From assembly GCF_003966735.1 (NCBI RefSeq), contig NZ_AP017378.1, forward strand, positions 2,004,905-2,068,904: a DNA stretch of 64,000 nt. The letters are read 5' to 3'. Of this stretch, positions 1 through 8,701 are shown one piece after another. Within the stretch, counting starts at the first letter, position 1; each line of letters starts with the position of its first letter. A program made the position numbers and the translations under genes. This DNA is from Desulfovibrio ferrophilus. GTDB taxonomy: Bacteria; Desulfobacterota; Desulfovibrionia; Desulfovibrionales; Desulfovibrionaceae. Below the pieces are notes generated by a model, which worked only from the letters and a program-made list of their open reading frames with translations, was not told the DNA's origin and made no database searches.

Positions 1-1106
1 ACAGGTGCCGGGCTCAATAACACTCGCGGCAATCCCTGAACGGCCTGTTCCATGAGTTTCAGAGCCCGCTTGATATCCGTCCCGTAGGAGACTCCCACTG
101 GCACCTTCAGACGCACGTTACTGTCCGAGAATGACCAGTTCACCACTTGGCTGGTGATCAAATCCTCATTGGGAATCAGATATTCCTTGCCGTCACGGGT
201 CACAACAGACACGAACCGTCCCCGCAGTTCAGTAATCCAGCCATAGACCCCGCCTATTTCGATAACGTCCCCTGGCTTGATGGACTTGTCCATCAGCAGG
301 ATGAGACCGCTGATCAGATTGGCAAAGACATTACGCAACCCAAAGCCAACTCCCACACCAATGGCCCCGGAAAAAACGGTCAGAGCGGTAAGGTCAATGC
401 CTACGCTATTCAGAGCGAGCAGGGTGGCCAGGACATAAAAGCTTATCCGTGCCGTCTTGGAAAGCAACACTCGGGTCGAAGGAGTCAACTCCGATACACC
501 CTCAAGACGACGCTCCACAAAGATAGAGGCCATCCCTCCCAAGCGAAAGAAAATCAATAACAGCAAGGCTGCTTTGGCCAAGACAAGCAGAGTGACCCGG
601 GTTCCACCAAGGTCAAACCCCACACTGTCCAGAACCTGCATGACAGGACCCAAAATTCCCAACACATGCAGGGTCGCAGCAATCACGGCAAGAGTGGCAA
701 AGCAACGTCGCCAGAATCGAGAACGAATAATTGAGGAGCCAAGAATAATCACGGAAGAGACGACCAGCAGCGTCAGCACCGAATCCAGTAGCACCCCTCC
801 GTAACCTGAGAGTTTGAGCCCCTCGCGAGCGGCAGCCGCCAGTAAAGCACTGACCATGGCCGGCAAGGCACGCACCAGGGTTCGCGCAAGCCGGGGCAAT
901 GGCAAATCACCTTCCATGCCTCCGGGGAACCGCGCCCGCACAGCCTGCTTGAGCGGCAAAGCCAGCAGCCACCCAAGAAGCACAACCCCGAGCACCACAG
1001 CAGCCTGCATCGCGCCACTGCCCACTGTCAGCCATTTCCAGGCCTGCAACGGCAACTCCAATCCCCAAGCGATGAAAGCTTCCAGCGAAAAGGGCTGCTG
1101 TTGCAT
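1..1106 (-). CDS. MscS-family mechanosensitive channel, C-terminus cut off by window edge
   Basis: Read on the minus strand from an ATG at 1106 (preceded by TAGGAG), the frame stays open to the window edge, giving about 368 residues. The N-terminal part has several hydrophobic segments. The last third carries the MscS pore and beta-domain pattern: a Gly/Ala-rich pore helix (SGAIGVGVGFGLRNVFAN), then SGLILLMDKSIKPGDVIEI, GWITELRGRFVSV and the LIPNEDLI motif. These channels open in the inner membrane under tension and release solutes after hypo-osmotic shock. The gene starts 10 bases after the stop of the receiver-kinase gene at 1117, so the two probably share a transcript. The family is clear; the C-terminal domain cannot be seen. 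Confidence 0.88.
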   Translation of the reverse strand, partial: MQQQPFSLEAFIAWGLELPLQAWKWLTVGSGAMQAAVVLGVVLLGWLLALPLKQAVRARFPGGMEGDLPLPRLARTLVRALPAMVSALLAAAAREGLKLSGYGGVLLDSVLTLLVVSSVIILGSSIIRSRFWRRCFATLAVIAATLHVLGILGPVMQVLDSVGFDLGGTRVTLLVLAKAALLLLIFFRLGGMASIFVERRLEGVSELTPSTRVLLSKTARISFYVLATLLALNSVGIDLTALTVFSGAIGVGVGFGLRNVFANLISGLILLMDKSIKPGDVIEIGGVYGWITELRGRFVSVVTRDGKEYLIPNEDLITSQVVNWSFSDSNVRLKVPVGVSYGTDIKRALKLMEQAVQGLPRVLLSPAP

Positions 1107-1116
1107 GAAACAACTC

Positions 1117-2151
1117 CTAGGTGGGAATGCGAACCGTAAAGCGGGTACCACCGGAACGAGACAGTTCAAGGGTCCCGCCAACCTGGGCGACCAATCCGCG
1201 GACCAGTTCCAACCCAAGAGACTTGGGATGGTTCAGGTCCACATCGTCGGCCAGGCCCACACCATCATCCATGACCACCAATTCGTAGTTGCCTACGACC
1301 TTGCTGAATACAATGGAAATGGTACCCGGACCTCCTTCGGGGAAGGCGTATTTCAACGAGTTGGTCAAAAATTCAGTCACGATCAGGCCCACAGGCATGA
1401 CCTTGTCCGGCTCCAATTCCATCTCCTCGCAATCCAGTTTCAACTCCACTCCCGGAGGAAAAACATAGGACCGCAACAATGAATCCGTCAGGCTTTCAAA
1501 ATAATCCCTGGCGGCGATTGTATCAAGATGTTCCGAACTGTAGAGCTTCTCATGAACCTTGGCGATGGAGACCACGCGACTGCGCACGGCCTTCAGAGCC
1601 TCCACGCAGGCTTCATTCTCGATATGCATGGATTGCAGAGCCAGCAGTCCGCAAATCATATTCAGATTGTTCTTGATGCGATGATGAATTTCCTTGAGCT
1701 GCAGCTCCCGGTCCTCGGCCTGAGAACGGAAACCGACCATCATGTCGTCGAGGTTGCGCTCCATGGCTTTTTTCTCGAGGACAATCTCAATCACGGCTTT
1801 GATCTGATCATTCTGGCTGGGCTTCAAGATATAACCATAGGGATGAACAACCTTGGCCCGATCAACATGAGCATCATCGCCATAGGCGGTGAGCAGGATC
1901 ACCGGAATATCCATCTTATCCTGAATCTCGCCACAGGCGGTGATTCCATCCTTTTCACCCGGCATCACGATATCCATCAGCACCAGGTCCGGCCGCAGCT
2001 CTCGTGCCAGACGCACGGCATCATCGCCCGTGGAGGCCTTGCAGACAACATCGTAGCCCAGAGTCGTCAGCAATTCTTCCAATTGCGTAATGATGACAGC
2101 TTCGTCATCAACGACCATGATTCTGTATTGGTTCCGCTCGGGGTTCGTCAT
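1117..2151 (-). CDS. Receiver domain fused to HisKA_2-type histidine kinase
   Basis: A 344-residue signalling protein. Residues about 10-125 form a receiver domain with acidic pocket DD at 15-16, phospho-acceptor Asp60 (LVLMDIVMP) and the conserved Lys in YILKPS. After a short coiled linker comes the HisKA_2 motif EIHHRIKNNL (His at 156-157) and then a HATPase domain (TEFLTNSLKYAF, DDGVGL, LGLELVRG). This is a cytosolic kinase with its own receiver at the N-terminus and no membrane segment. Its ATG overlaps the stop of the large sensor kinase gene by four bases (ATGA), so translation is probably coupled and the receiver is a likely phosphotransfer partner of that kinase. There is no DNA-binding output domain. 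Confidence 0.9.
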   Translation of the reverse strand: MTNPERNQYRIMVVDDEAVIITQLEELLTTLGYDVVCKASTGDDAVRLARELRPDLVLMDIVMPGEKDGITACGEIQDKMDIPVILLTAYGDDAHVDRAKVVHPYGYILKPSQNDQIKAVIEIVLEKKAMERNLDDMMVGFRSQAEDRELQLKEIHHRIKNNLNMICGLLALQSMHIENEACVEALKAVRSRVVSIAKVHEKLYSSEHLDTIAARDYFESLTDSLLRSYVFPPGVELKLDCEEMELEPDKVMPVGLIVTEFLTNSLKYAFPEGGPGTISIVFSKVVGNYELVVMDDGVGLADDVDLNHPKSLGLELVRGLVAQVGGTLELSRSGGTRFTVRIPT

Positions 2152-5100
2152 GAACTGGATTCTCCCTTCTCATCGTCATCAAAAGATATGGTGACTGTAG
2201 TGCCATGGTCCGACACAATGTGCAACTCACCTGAAAGCTGGAATTTAACAATATTTTTCAGCAATTTAAGCCCAACAGAGCTGAGCTCCCTATCCAGCTC
2301 GCCATCCGGGATGCCCTGCCCCTGATCGCTAACCTGAATAACCACTCGACCGTTCTGGCCTCTCTGGACGCTCAACATCAGTGAACCAGCCTGCCCCATC
2401 GGATATGCGTGCTTGAAAACATTCGACAGGACCTCCGAGAGCACCAGTCCACAGGGGATGGCCTTGCTCAGCGAAAGATGAATTTCCTCAAGCTCAAATT
2501 CTGGCTGGATGGCTTTGGCTCCATACATCTGAGCCAATTGCCACGTCAGCATGCGGGCGTAATTGGCAATATCGATGGAATCAAAACGCTCGTACCCGTA
2601 AAGTTGCAAATGGATCATGGCCATACCGTGAATCTTGGACTGGGTATCACGCATGATCTCGCGGGCCCGTTCATCCTCGATACGACGCCCCGCCATGTCG
2701 AGTAGTCCGGTAATGATCTGAAGGTTGTTCTTGACCCGGTGATGCACCTCTTGCAGCAATAGTTCCTTTTCCTTCAGGGAACGGCGAATCTCTTCCTCGG
2801 CCTGACGGCGCTCCGTGATATCGATGGTAATCCCGGCCAACCATTCCATCTCACCATCCGCACCCATGACCGGGAAAGCCCGCTCGCGGACCCAAATCCA
2901 ATCGCCCTGCTTGCGCCTGATGCGATATTCAATCTCGCGAACTTCAGGGCGGGGCCGGGCGTAGGTTCGCTGAACCAGGCGCCTGTCATCGGGATGAATG
3001 GCCTGCGCGAAGGAGAAAGGATTCCGGTACAACTCCTCACGAGGCCCAACCTGACGCTCATAGGCCTCATTCACATACAACACTTGTCCACGATTCGGGG
3101 TACTGATCCAGAACACATCCTGAACCGTATCTGCAATGAGCCTGAACTTACGCTCGGAATCACGCAGAGCCGTCTCCGTGAGCTTGCGGGCAATGGCACT
3201 GCCCACAATGTTTGCAGCAGCCACCAATGCCTCGATCTCCGCATCCAGCCATTGGCGTTCGACCTTGCAGTCGTCAAATCCGATGAATCCCCACCAATCG
3301 TTCCCGGCATAGACAGGGACCACAACCAAGGATTTGATTCCCTGAGGTTCAAGAATCATCCGGTCGCCCAAAGGCAGATCACACACCCGCCCATGCAGTG
3401 GCTGACGAGCCTCGAGTGTCTTCTGCAGGGTATCCAGGCCATAGTCAGCGTAAGAGAGTTTATCCAGGACTTCATTATCGATTTGAGGTTCGATTCCGGG
3501 GCTGCACCACTCAAAGCGCTGGCTCATGCACAGCCGTTCCTGCTCATCCAGAACATTCTCGAACATATAAGCCCGACAGGCCCCCGCTGCAGAGCCAAGA
3601 CTGGACAGGATCTCCTGCATGCATTCGGTCCACATGCTGGTCTGCAAGAATTTTTCTGCGGCGAGGCCCACTGCTTCCAGTACCGCATCCCGGCGAAGCA
3701 GAGAGCGTTCAATCTGCTTGCGTAGGGATATATCCTCCAACACACATGAAAAATACTTGGGTTCGCCGTTCTCATCCCGAATCGTCGCAACCGTCACGTT
3801 GATCCAGGTCGCCACTCCATTCCTCTTTTGATAGCGCTGTTCCTGCTTGAATGACGAGATCTCGCCGCTGAGCATCTGATCACGGAACTTCAGACTTTCT
3901 TCCAGATACTCTGGATGCACAAATTCACTGAATTGCCTGCCTAGCAGTTCCTCCCGCGCATAGCCGATGATATCGCAGAGTTTGTCGTTGACGCGCAGCC
4001 ATGCGCCTTCCACCGAAATATGCGCCATACCCACTGCAGCTTGCTCAAATGTCGCCCTGAAGCGTTCTTCACTCTCTGCCAGCTTGCGCTCGGCGAGCAG
4101 GGCTTCGGTGATATCCCTGGTAAATACGGCGAAACGGACAACAGTCCCGAACTCGTCATGCACGGGATAGACTCGATGCTCCAGGCTCTGCCCCCCGCGC
4201 TGTTCGGTGAATTGCACAGCTTCATCAGCCTGACGCACCTGCAACAACCGCTGCCAACGGTCATGCTGCCGAGGACTGCCATGGAGCGCTTCGATTCTTT
4301 TACCAACCATATCCTGCGGTTTCAGATCAAACACGGCCGCAGCCTTGGCGTTGGCAGCCAGCACGACACCCTCGATATCCAGAAGCACCATCATGTCACT
4401 GGTGGCATCGGACAAGGCACGTAAAGTCCGTTCACTTTGCCGCAGAGAATTCTGGGCAAACATCCGGCGCTCTTCCACGGCAACGGCAGAGGAGACTACA
4501 GACAGCAGCCATTCATCCTCTTCAGTCAACAGACGGTCATCGGTATACACCACACACAGACTGCCCACGACCTCTTTCTCGGTACGAACAGGAACGCCTA
4601 CATAAGTTTGCAACCCATAGGCCCGGACATTGGGATCACTCTCTCCGTAGGGGGAATCCTGAAGGTTACGCACCAGCAACACACTGTCCTGGGCGTTTTC
4701 GATAACATCCGCACAGATGTGTCCATCGGCGTCATCCACGAGGGGCATATCCGCAGGTACATTCCAATGCCCCGCGACGATCAGTTGCCTGCCTTCACGA
4801 CGATTATACAAGGAACAGGCACCGCCCAACATCTCGCCGCACAGGGCGACAAGGCTGGAAATATTCTCATCCGGTTCGCTCCCGAAACGGAGCAGGCAGT
4901 CATTGAAACGTTCCAGACGCAGACGCATTTCCTCGCGGCTGGTCACATCGGTACAAACACCCAGCACGGCACGCCCCGGCACGTCCGCGGGAAAGGGTAC
5001 GGCGGAGTATTCCAAATGCCGCGTCCTGCCATTGGCGTCTTCCAGACACAACTCCGCAACTTGAAACGGTGTGGCGCCACTGAACACCGGCTTTTCGAGC

Positions 5101-5714
5101 TGAGCAAGGGAACGATCCACTCGCTGCCCCTCCGGGCCGGAACAACGTCCATGAGCCAGGTCTTCCATGGAGCATCCATAGAGTTCGGTGGTTGCCCGGT
5201 TGACCATCAGAAACCGACCATCCTCATGGCGTGCATAAATGGCATGTGGGACCAGATCGATCACCCGACGCAGGCGGCTTTCGCTTCTGGCCAACGCGGC
5301 CTCCGCCTGCTTCTGCTCGCTGAGATCGATGATGAACGCCAGGCTCGCAGGCTCTCCGTCCCAGTCCACCAGCGAGCCATAGACGCCCACCCAGCTAAAA
5401 TCGCCATGCTTCTTCAATAGCCGATAGCTGTAGTAAACTTCATTCACTTTCCCGTCGAAACGCTGGGCAAGCATCTCGACAACCATGGCACGATCTTCGG
5501 GATACACGAAATCAAGCACCTGACGCCCGATCACCTCCTCTGCCGTATATCCGCTCCGCTCCAGCATCACCGGATTGGTGTAAACAATCCCGTCTTTGCG
5601 AGACACCACAACACCCACGCGAGAAGTATTGAGGATGGATCGCAACCGGCCTTCGCTCTCCCGAAGGGCTCGTTGCGCCTGTTTGATCTCCGTGACATCC
5701 TGCATGATTCCCAC
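2148..5714 (-). CDS. Multi-PAS/GAF sensor histidine kinase (main part of a frameshifted gene)
   Basis: About 1188 residues read from a GTG at 5714. In order there are two PAS domains, a GAF-like domain, two more PAS domains, a second GAF-like domain, another PAS domain, then a HisKA_2 motif (EVHHRVKNNLQII) and a HATPase (LSEVLSNVFKHAY, DQGQGIPD). No membrane segment is seen, so it is a cytosolic, probably redox- or ligand-sensing kinase. The GTG is not a convincing natural start: it lies inside the tail of a PAS domain and lacks a good ribosome site. The same frame continues upstream as the missing end of the PAS encoded at 5759-6124, joined across the run of G at 5787-5793. If the frame were restored the protein would have about 1325 residues. 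It is translationally coupled to the receiver-kinase downstream. Confidence 0.85.
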   Translation of the reverse strand: MGIMQDVTEIKQAQRALRESEGRLRSILNTSRVGVVVSRKDGIVYTNPVMLERSGYTAEEVIGRQVLDFVYPEDRAMVVEMLAQRFDGKVNEVYYSYRLLKKHGDFSWVGVYGSLVDWDGEPASLAFIIDLSEQKQAEAALARSESRLRRVIDLVPHAIYARHEDGRFLMVNRATTELYGCSMEDLAHGRCSGPEGQRVDRSLAQLEKPVFSGATPFQVAELCLEDANGRTRHLEYSAVPFPADVPGRAVLGVCTDVTSREEMRLRLERFNDCLLRFGSEPDENISSLVALCGEMLGGACSLYNRREGRQLIVAGHWNVPADMPLVDDADGHICADVIENAQDSVLLVRNLQDSPYGESDPNVRAYGLQTYVGVPVRTEKEVVGSLCVVYTDDRLLTEEDEWLLSVVSSAVAVEERRMFAQNSLRQSERTLRALSDATSDMMVLLDIEGVVLAANAKAAAVFDLKPQDMVGKRIEALHGSPRQHDRWQRLLQVRQADEAVQFTEQRGGQSLEHRVYPVHDEFGTVVRFAVFTRDITEALLAERKLAESEERFRATFEQAAVGMAHISVEGAWLRVNDKLCDIIGYAREELLGRQFSEFVHPEYLEESLKFRDQMLSGEISSFKQEQRYQKRNGVATWINVTVATIRDENGEPKYFSCVLEDISLRKQIERSLLRRDAVLEAVGLAAEKFLQTSMWTECMQEILSSLGSAAGACRAYMFENVLDEQERLCMSQRFEWCSPGIEPQIDNEVLDKLSYADYGLDTLQKTLEARQPLHGRVCDLPLGDRMILEPQGIKSLVVVPVYAGNDWWGFIGFDDCKVERQWLDAEIEALVAAANIVGSAIARKLTETALRDSERKFRLIADTVQDVFWISTPNRGQVLYVNEAYERQVGPREELYRNPFSFAQAIHPDDRRLVQRTYARPRPEVREIEYRIRRKQGDWIWVRERAFPVMGADGEMEWLAGITIDITERRQAEEEIRRSLKEKELLLQEVHHRVKNNLQIITGLLDMAGRRIEDERAREIMRDTQSKIHGMAMIHLQLYGYERFDSIDIANYARMLTWQLAQMYGAKAIQPEFELEEIHLSLSKAIPCGLVLSEVLSNVFKHAYPMGQAGSLMLSVQRGQNGRVVIQVSDQGQGIPDGELDRELSSVGLKLLKNIVKFQLSGELHIVSDHGTTVTISFDDDEKGESSS

Positions 5715-5758
5715 AAGAAAACGCTCTCCCCCCGGGGCGAGATACCGACTCTTGAGGG

Positions 5759-6124
5759 TCAGGCAGTGGGTCTTGCTTCCGGGCCAGGGGGGGTGACTTC
5801 ATAGGAGATCGTCTTGCCGGTATTCAGGACGTATTCATCCTTGTTCCAAAGGAAATCCACATACTCGGGAGGATAAGCGATAGAATCAGTGTTTCCGAGC
5901 ATCTCAGCGCAGGGTTTACCCACGACATCCCCGGCAGCCTTGTTCAAGTAGACCCAACGATGTTGCGCATCCTTGATGAAGATGGGCGAGCGCAGCGTGT
6001 CGAGCATGGCCCGCAATTCCAAGTCACCCGGAACCCCATCCGACGAATATTTCAGGGCGAGTTGCCGACGCAGCTCGGCAAGCTCTTCGATCAACTGTTG
6101 TTTGGTCTTTTTTGAATCGTCCAC
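5759..6124 (-). CDS. N-terminal PAS fragment of the frameshifted sensor kinase
   Basis: This 121-residue frame starts at a GTG at 6124. It has a coiled N-terminus (KKTKQQLIEELAELRRQLAL) and the first two-thirds of a PAS domain (LRSPIFIKDAQHRWVYLNKAAGD). It then ends abruptly after ISYEVTPPGPEARPTA. Adding one base in the C7 tract of the coding strand would carry the frame on through a normal PAS ending (KTHCLTLKSRYLA, then GERFLVGIMQDVTEI) into the kinase at 2148-5714. The fragment is therefore the 5' end of that gene, not an independent protein. It could reflect a sequencing error, a true mutation or slippage at the homopolymer. Confidence 0.75.
   Translation of the reverse strand: MDDSKKTKQQLIEELAELRRQLALKYSSDGVPGDLELRAMLDTLRSPIFIKDAQHRWVYLNKAAGDVVGKPCAEMLGNTDSIAYPPEYVDFLWNKDEYVLNTGKTISYEVTPPGPEARPTA
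5787..5793. repeat. Seven-base G homopolymer at the frameshift point
   Basis: Seven G on the plus strand (seven C in the coding strand) mark the place where the PAS reading frame changes. Homopolymers of this length are prone to both sequencing indels and replication slippage. Confidence 0.8.
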
Positions 6125-6271
6125 AGCATGTCCCGGCAGAGAAAGGCACAGACCGGGTCAGACTGACCGGGCTCTGTTAATGATCATGATCTACTATCAG
6201 TTTCCCATCACCGCTACAACCCGCGCCACAGTCATGACTCGCAGAATTTTCTTATATTTCAACGCAAATAA

Positions 6272-8629
6272 ATGATCATTTACCATTGTCTCAACATTGC
6301 TTTTTACGTACAAACGGTTGTAATGATCGGGCAAATCTATCCACTACAGGGCAAGCGCCCCACCTTGTTCGCACCAAGCCTCATGGCTGTGGGCACTCTG
6401 TTACTGTTGCCCGGCAAGGCCCATGGCGCCTCTCTCCCGTTCACCGGCGATGCCCCTCTACTGATCGCTCTCGGTGTGTGCCTGGTGGTCATAGCGGTGC
6501 TGACCATACTGATCCATACCCTTCGTCGCCACAAACTTCGCTGCTTGGAACAGAGCAACGAATACGACGCCCTTGTCGACGCCTTCGACGGGCAGCTCTA
6601 TATCTGCTCCCCGGACGGAACCGTTGAGTTCATGAACCCCGCCATGATCAAACAGATCGGAAGGGACGTCACAGGCGAGCCCTGTTACAAGGCTCTCTTT
6701 GGCCTGGAGGAAACCTGCCCCTGGTGCGTCAACGTCAATCTCTTCATCAACGAGACCGCCCGTTACGAGTTTCATGCCCTGTGGCACAGCACGTGGTTTG
6801 AAGCCGTCTGCGCCCCGGTCAAACGCAGAGATGGAAAAATTTCCAAGTTGGTGATGTTGACTGACATCTCCAAACGCAAAGAGATGGAAAATCACCTCCG
6901 CATCTCCGAGGAACGATATCGCACCATCGCGGAGCACACCCACGCCATGGAGGTCTGGCTCGGGCCTGAAGGCGAACACCGCTACACCAGCCCAGCCTGC
7001 AAGCATGTCACCGGATACGGCACAGAAGATTTCGACAACGAACAGCACCTGATGGCCAGTCTGGTGCACAGAGATGACCTCTCAAAGTGGAATGACTTCC
7101 TGACCGGTGACTTGGGAGACTCCCTGGACTTCAGAATCTTTCGTCATGACGGGGCCATGCACTGGCTGAACGCGGCGCGCCATGAAATCATCGGACAAGA
7201 CAATCTCTCCCAGGGATTACGGCTCTCGATACGCGACATTACCGAGCGCAAATTGCTGGAGATTCAACTCCGCTATCAAGCACTGCACGACAATATGACA
7301 GGCCTGGCCAACAGGGTGCTGGCCTCTGATCGAATCTCCCAGGCCGTACAGCGCGCCAAACGGCGCGAGCACTATCATTTCGCACTGGCCTTCGCAGACA
7401 TCGACCGGCTCAAAGTCATCAACGACAGCTTCGGGCATCGCATCGGTGACAAGGCTCTGGAGCAAATCGCTGCCCGCATGCACAAAAGTGTACGCAGCCT
7501 GGACATGGTTGCCCGGTACAGCTCAGACCAATTCATCTTCCTGTTGGAGGAACTGGACAAACCGCGCAAGGCCATCAACATCATCAACCGAGCCCGTGCC
7601 GCCATCGAAGAACCTCTCAATATCGATGGGCATGAACTGAACATGACAGCCTGCTTCGGAGCGGTACTCTTTCCCCCTCCCGAAGATGACGACGCCGAGC
7701 TGATCCGAAAGGCCAACATTGCCCTGCATCTGGCCAAACAGGCCGGCTATGGCAAGCTCAAGGTCTTTGTGCCGCACATGCTGGACAAGGCCGTTGAATT
7801 GATGACTCTGGAAAACGATCTGCGCCGGGCAGTAAGCGGCAATGAGTTCTTTGTTGAATACCAGCCCATTCTTTCCCTGCATGATTCCAAGCTCATCGGT
7901 TTCGAAGCCCTGGTCCGCTGGAACCACCCCGAACGCGGAGTGATCTCCCCTGCGGAATTCATCCCCCTGGCCGAGGAAACAGGATTGATCATGGTTCTGG
8001 GCCGTCATGTTCTGGAGGAATCCTGCCGGACCATGAGTGCCTGGCGTGAGACCATGCCTCAGGCGCAAGACCTGGTGCTTTCAGTCAACCTTTCGGCTCG
8101 CCAGTTCACGCAATCTGACCTGGTGGATAGCATCCGCGAGATTCTGAAAACAACAGGAATGCCCGCAGACCGGCTCAAGCTGGAAATAACAGAGACCACC
8201 ATCATGGAAAACGCCGAAGCCGCCGTGGACAAATTGAATCGACTGAAGGAACTGGGCATCCAGATTTCCATCGACGATTTCGGTACCGGCTATTCATCCA
8301 TGAGCTATCTCCAGAAATTCCCTCTGGACCACCTGAAGATCGACCTGTCCTTCGTCAAGCGCATGGACACCACCCCCGAGAACCGCGAGATCGTCAAGGC
8401 CATCATCAATCTGGCCCACAACATGGGATTGCAAGTCATTGCCGAGGGTGTTGAGAAATCGAGCCAGCAGGACATCCTGAATACCCTCAAATGCGAGTAC
8501 GGACAGGGATTCTACTTCTCGCGCCCCGTTCCTGCGATCGATGCCAAGGCCTACATCATTGGAGATGCCCTGGCCGAACCCGAGGGCAAGCCACAAATGG
8601 TCATCACGCAAGTAAACACAAAACCCTAA
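6272..8629 (+). CDS. Membrane PAS-(degenerate GGDEF)-EAL protein, probable c-di-GMP phosphodiesterase
   Basis: 785 residues. The N-terminus has two hydrophobic stretches (about 32-50 and 60-83), followed by two PAS-type domains (about 90-205 and 210-325), a GGDEF domain and an EAL domain. The GGDEF signature is replaced by SSDQF (around residue 415), so cyclase activity should be lost. The EAL domain keeps its catalytic pattern: FEALVRWNHP, SVNLSARQF, KLEITETTI, IDDFGTGYSS, LKIDLSFV and VIAEGVE. The simplest reading is a membrane-anchored phosphodiesterase with a regulatory GGDEF. An ATG at residue 18 is an alternative start. The gene is divergent from the kinase operon. Confidence 0.9.
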   Translation: MIIYHCLNIAFYVQTVVMIGQIYPLQGKRPTLFAPSLMAVGTLLLLPGKAHGASLPFTGDAPLLIALGVCLVVIAVLTILIHTLRRHKLRCLEQSNEYDALVDAFDGQLYICSPDGTVEFMNPAMIKQIGRDVTGEPCYKALFGLEETCPWCVNVNLFINETARYEFHALWHSTWFEAVCAPVKRRDGKISKLVMLTDISKRKEMENHLRISEERYRTIAEHTHAMEVWLGPEGEHRYTSPACKHVTGYGTEDFDNEQHLMASLVHRDDLSKWNDFLTGDLGDSLDFRIFRHDGAMHWLNAARHEIIGQDNLSQGLRLSIRDITERKLLEIQLRYQALHDNMTGLANRVLASDRISQAVQRAKRREHYHFALAFADIDRLKVINDSFGHRIGDKALEQIAARMHKSVRSLDMVARYSSDQFIFLLEELDKPRKAINIINRARAAIEEPLNIDGHELNMTACFGAVLFPPPEDDDAELIRKANIALHLAKQAGYGKLKVFVPHMLDKAVELMTLENDLRRAVSGNEFFVEYQPILSLHDSKLIGFEALVRWNHPERGVISPAEFIPLAEETGLIMVLGRHVLEESCRTMSAWRETMPQAQDLVLSVNLSARQFTQSDLVDSIREILKTTGMPADRLKLEITETTIMENAEAAVDKLNRLKELGIQISIDDFGTGYSSMSYLQKFPLDHLKIDLSFVKRMDTTPENREIVKAIINLAHNMGLQVIAEGVEKSSQQDILNTLKCEYGQGFYFSRPVPAIDAKAYIIGDALAEPEGKPQMVITQVNTKP

Positions 8630-8701
8630 CAACACCTGAAACTGGCCCTGAAATTGCTGTTGGAGGATAGAGCAAACCCCCAACCCAATGACAGGTGATC
8701 C

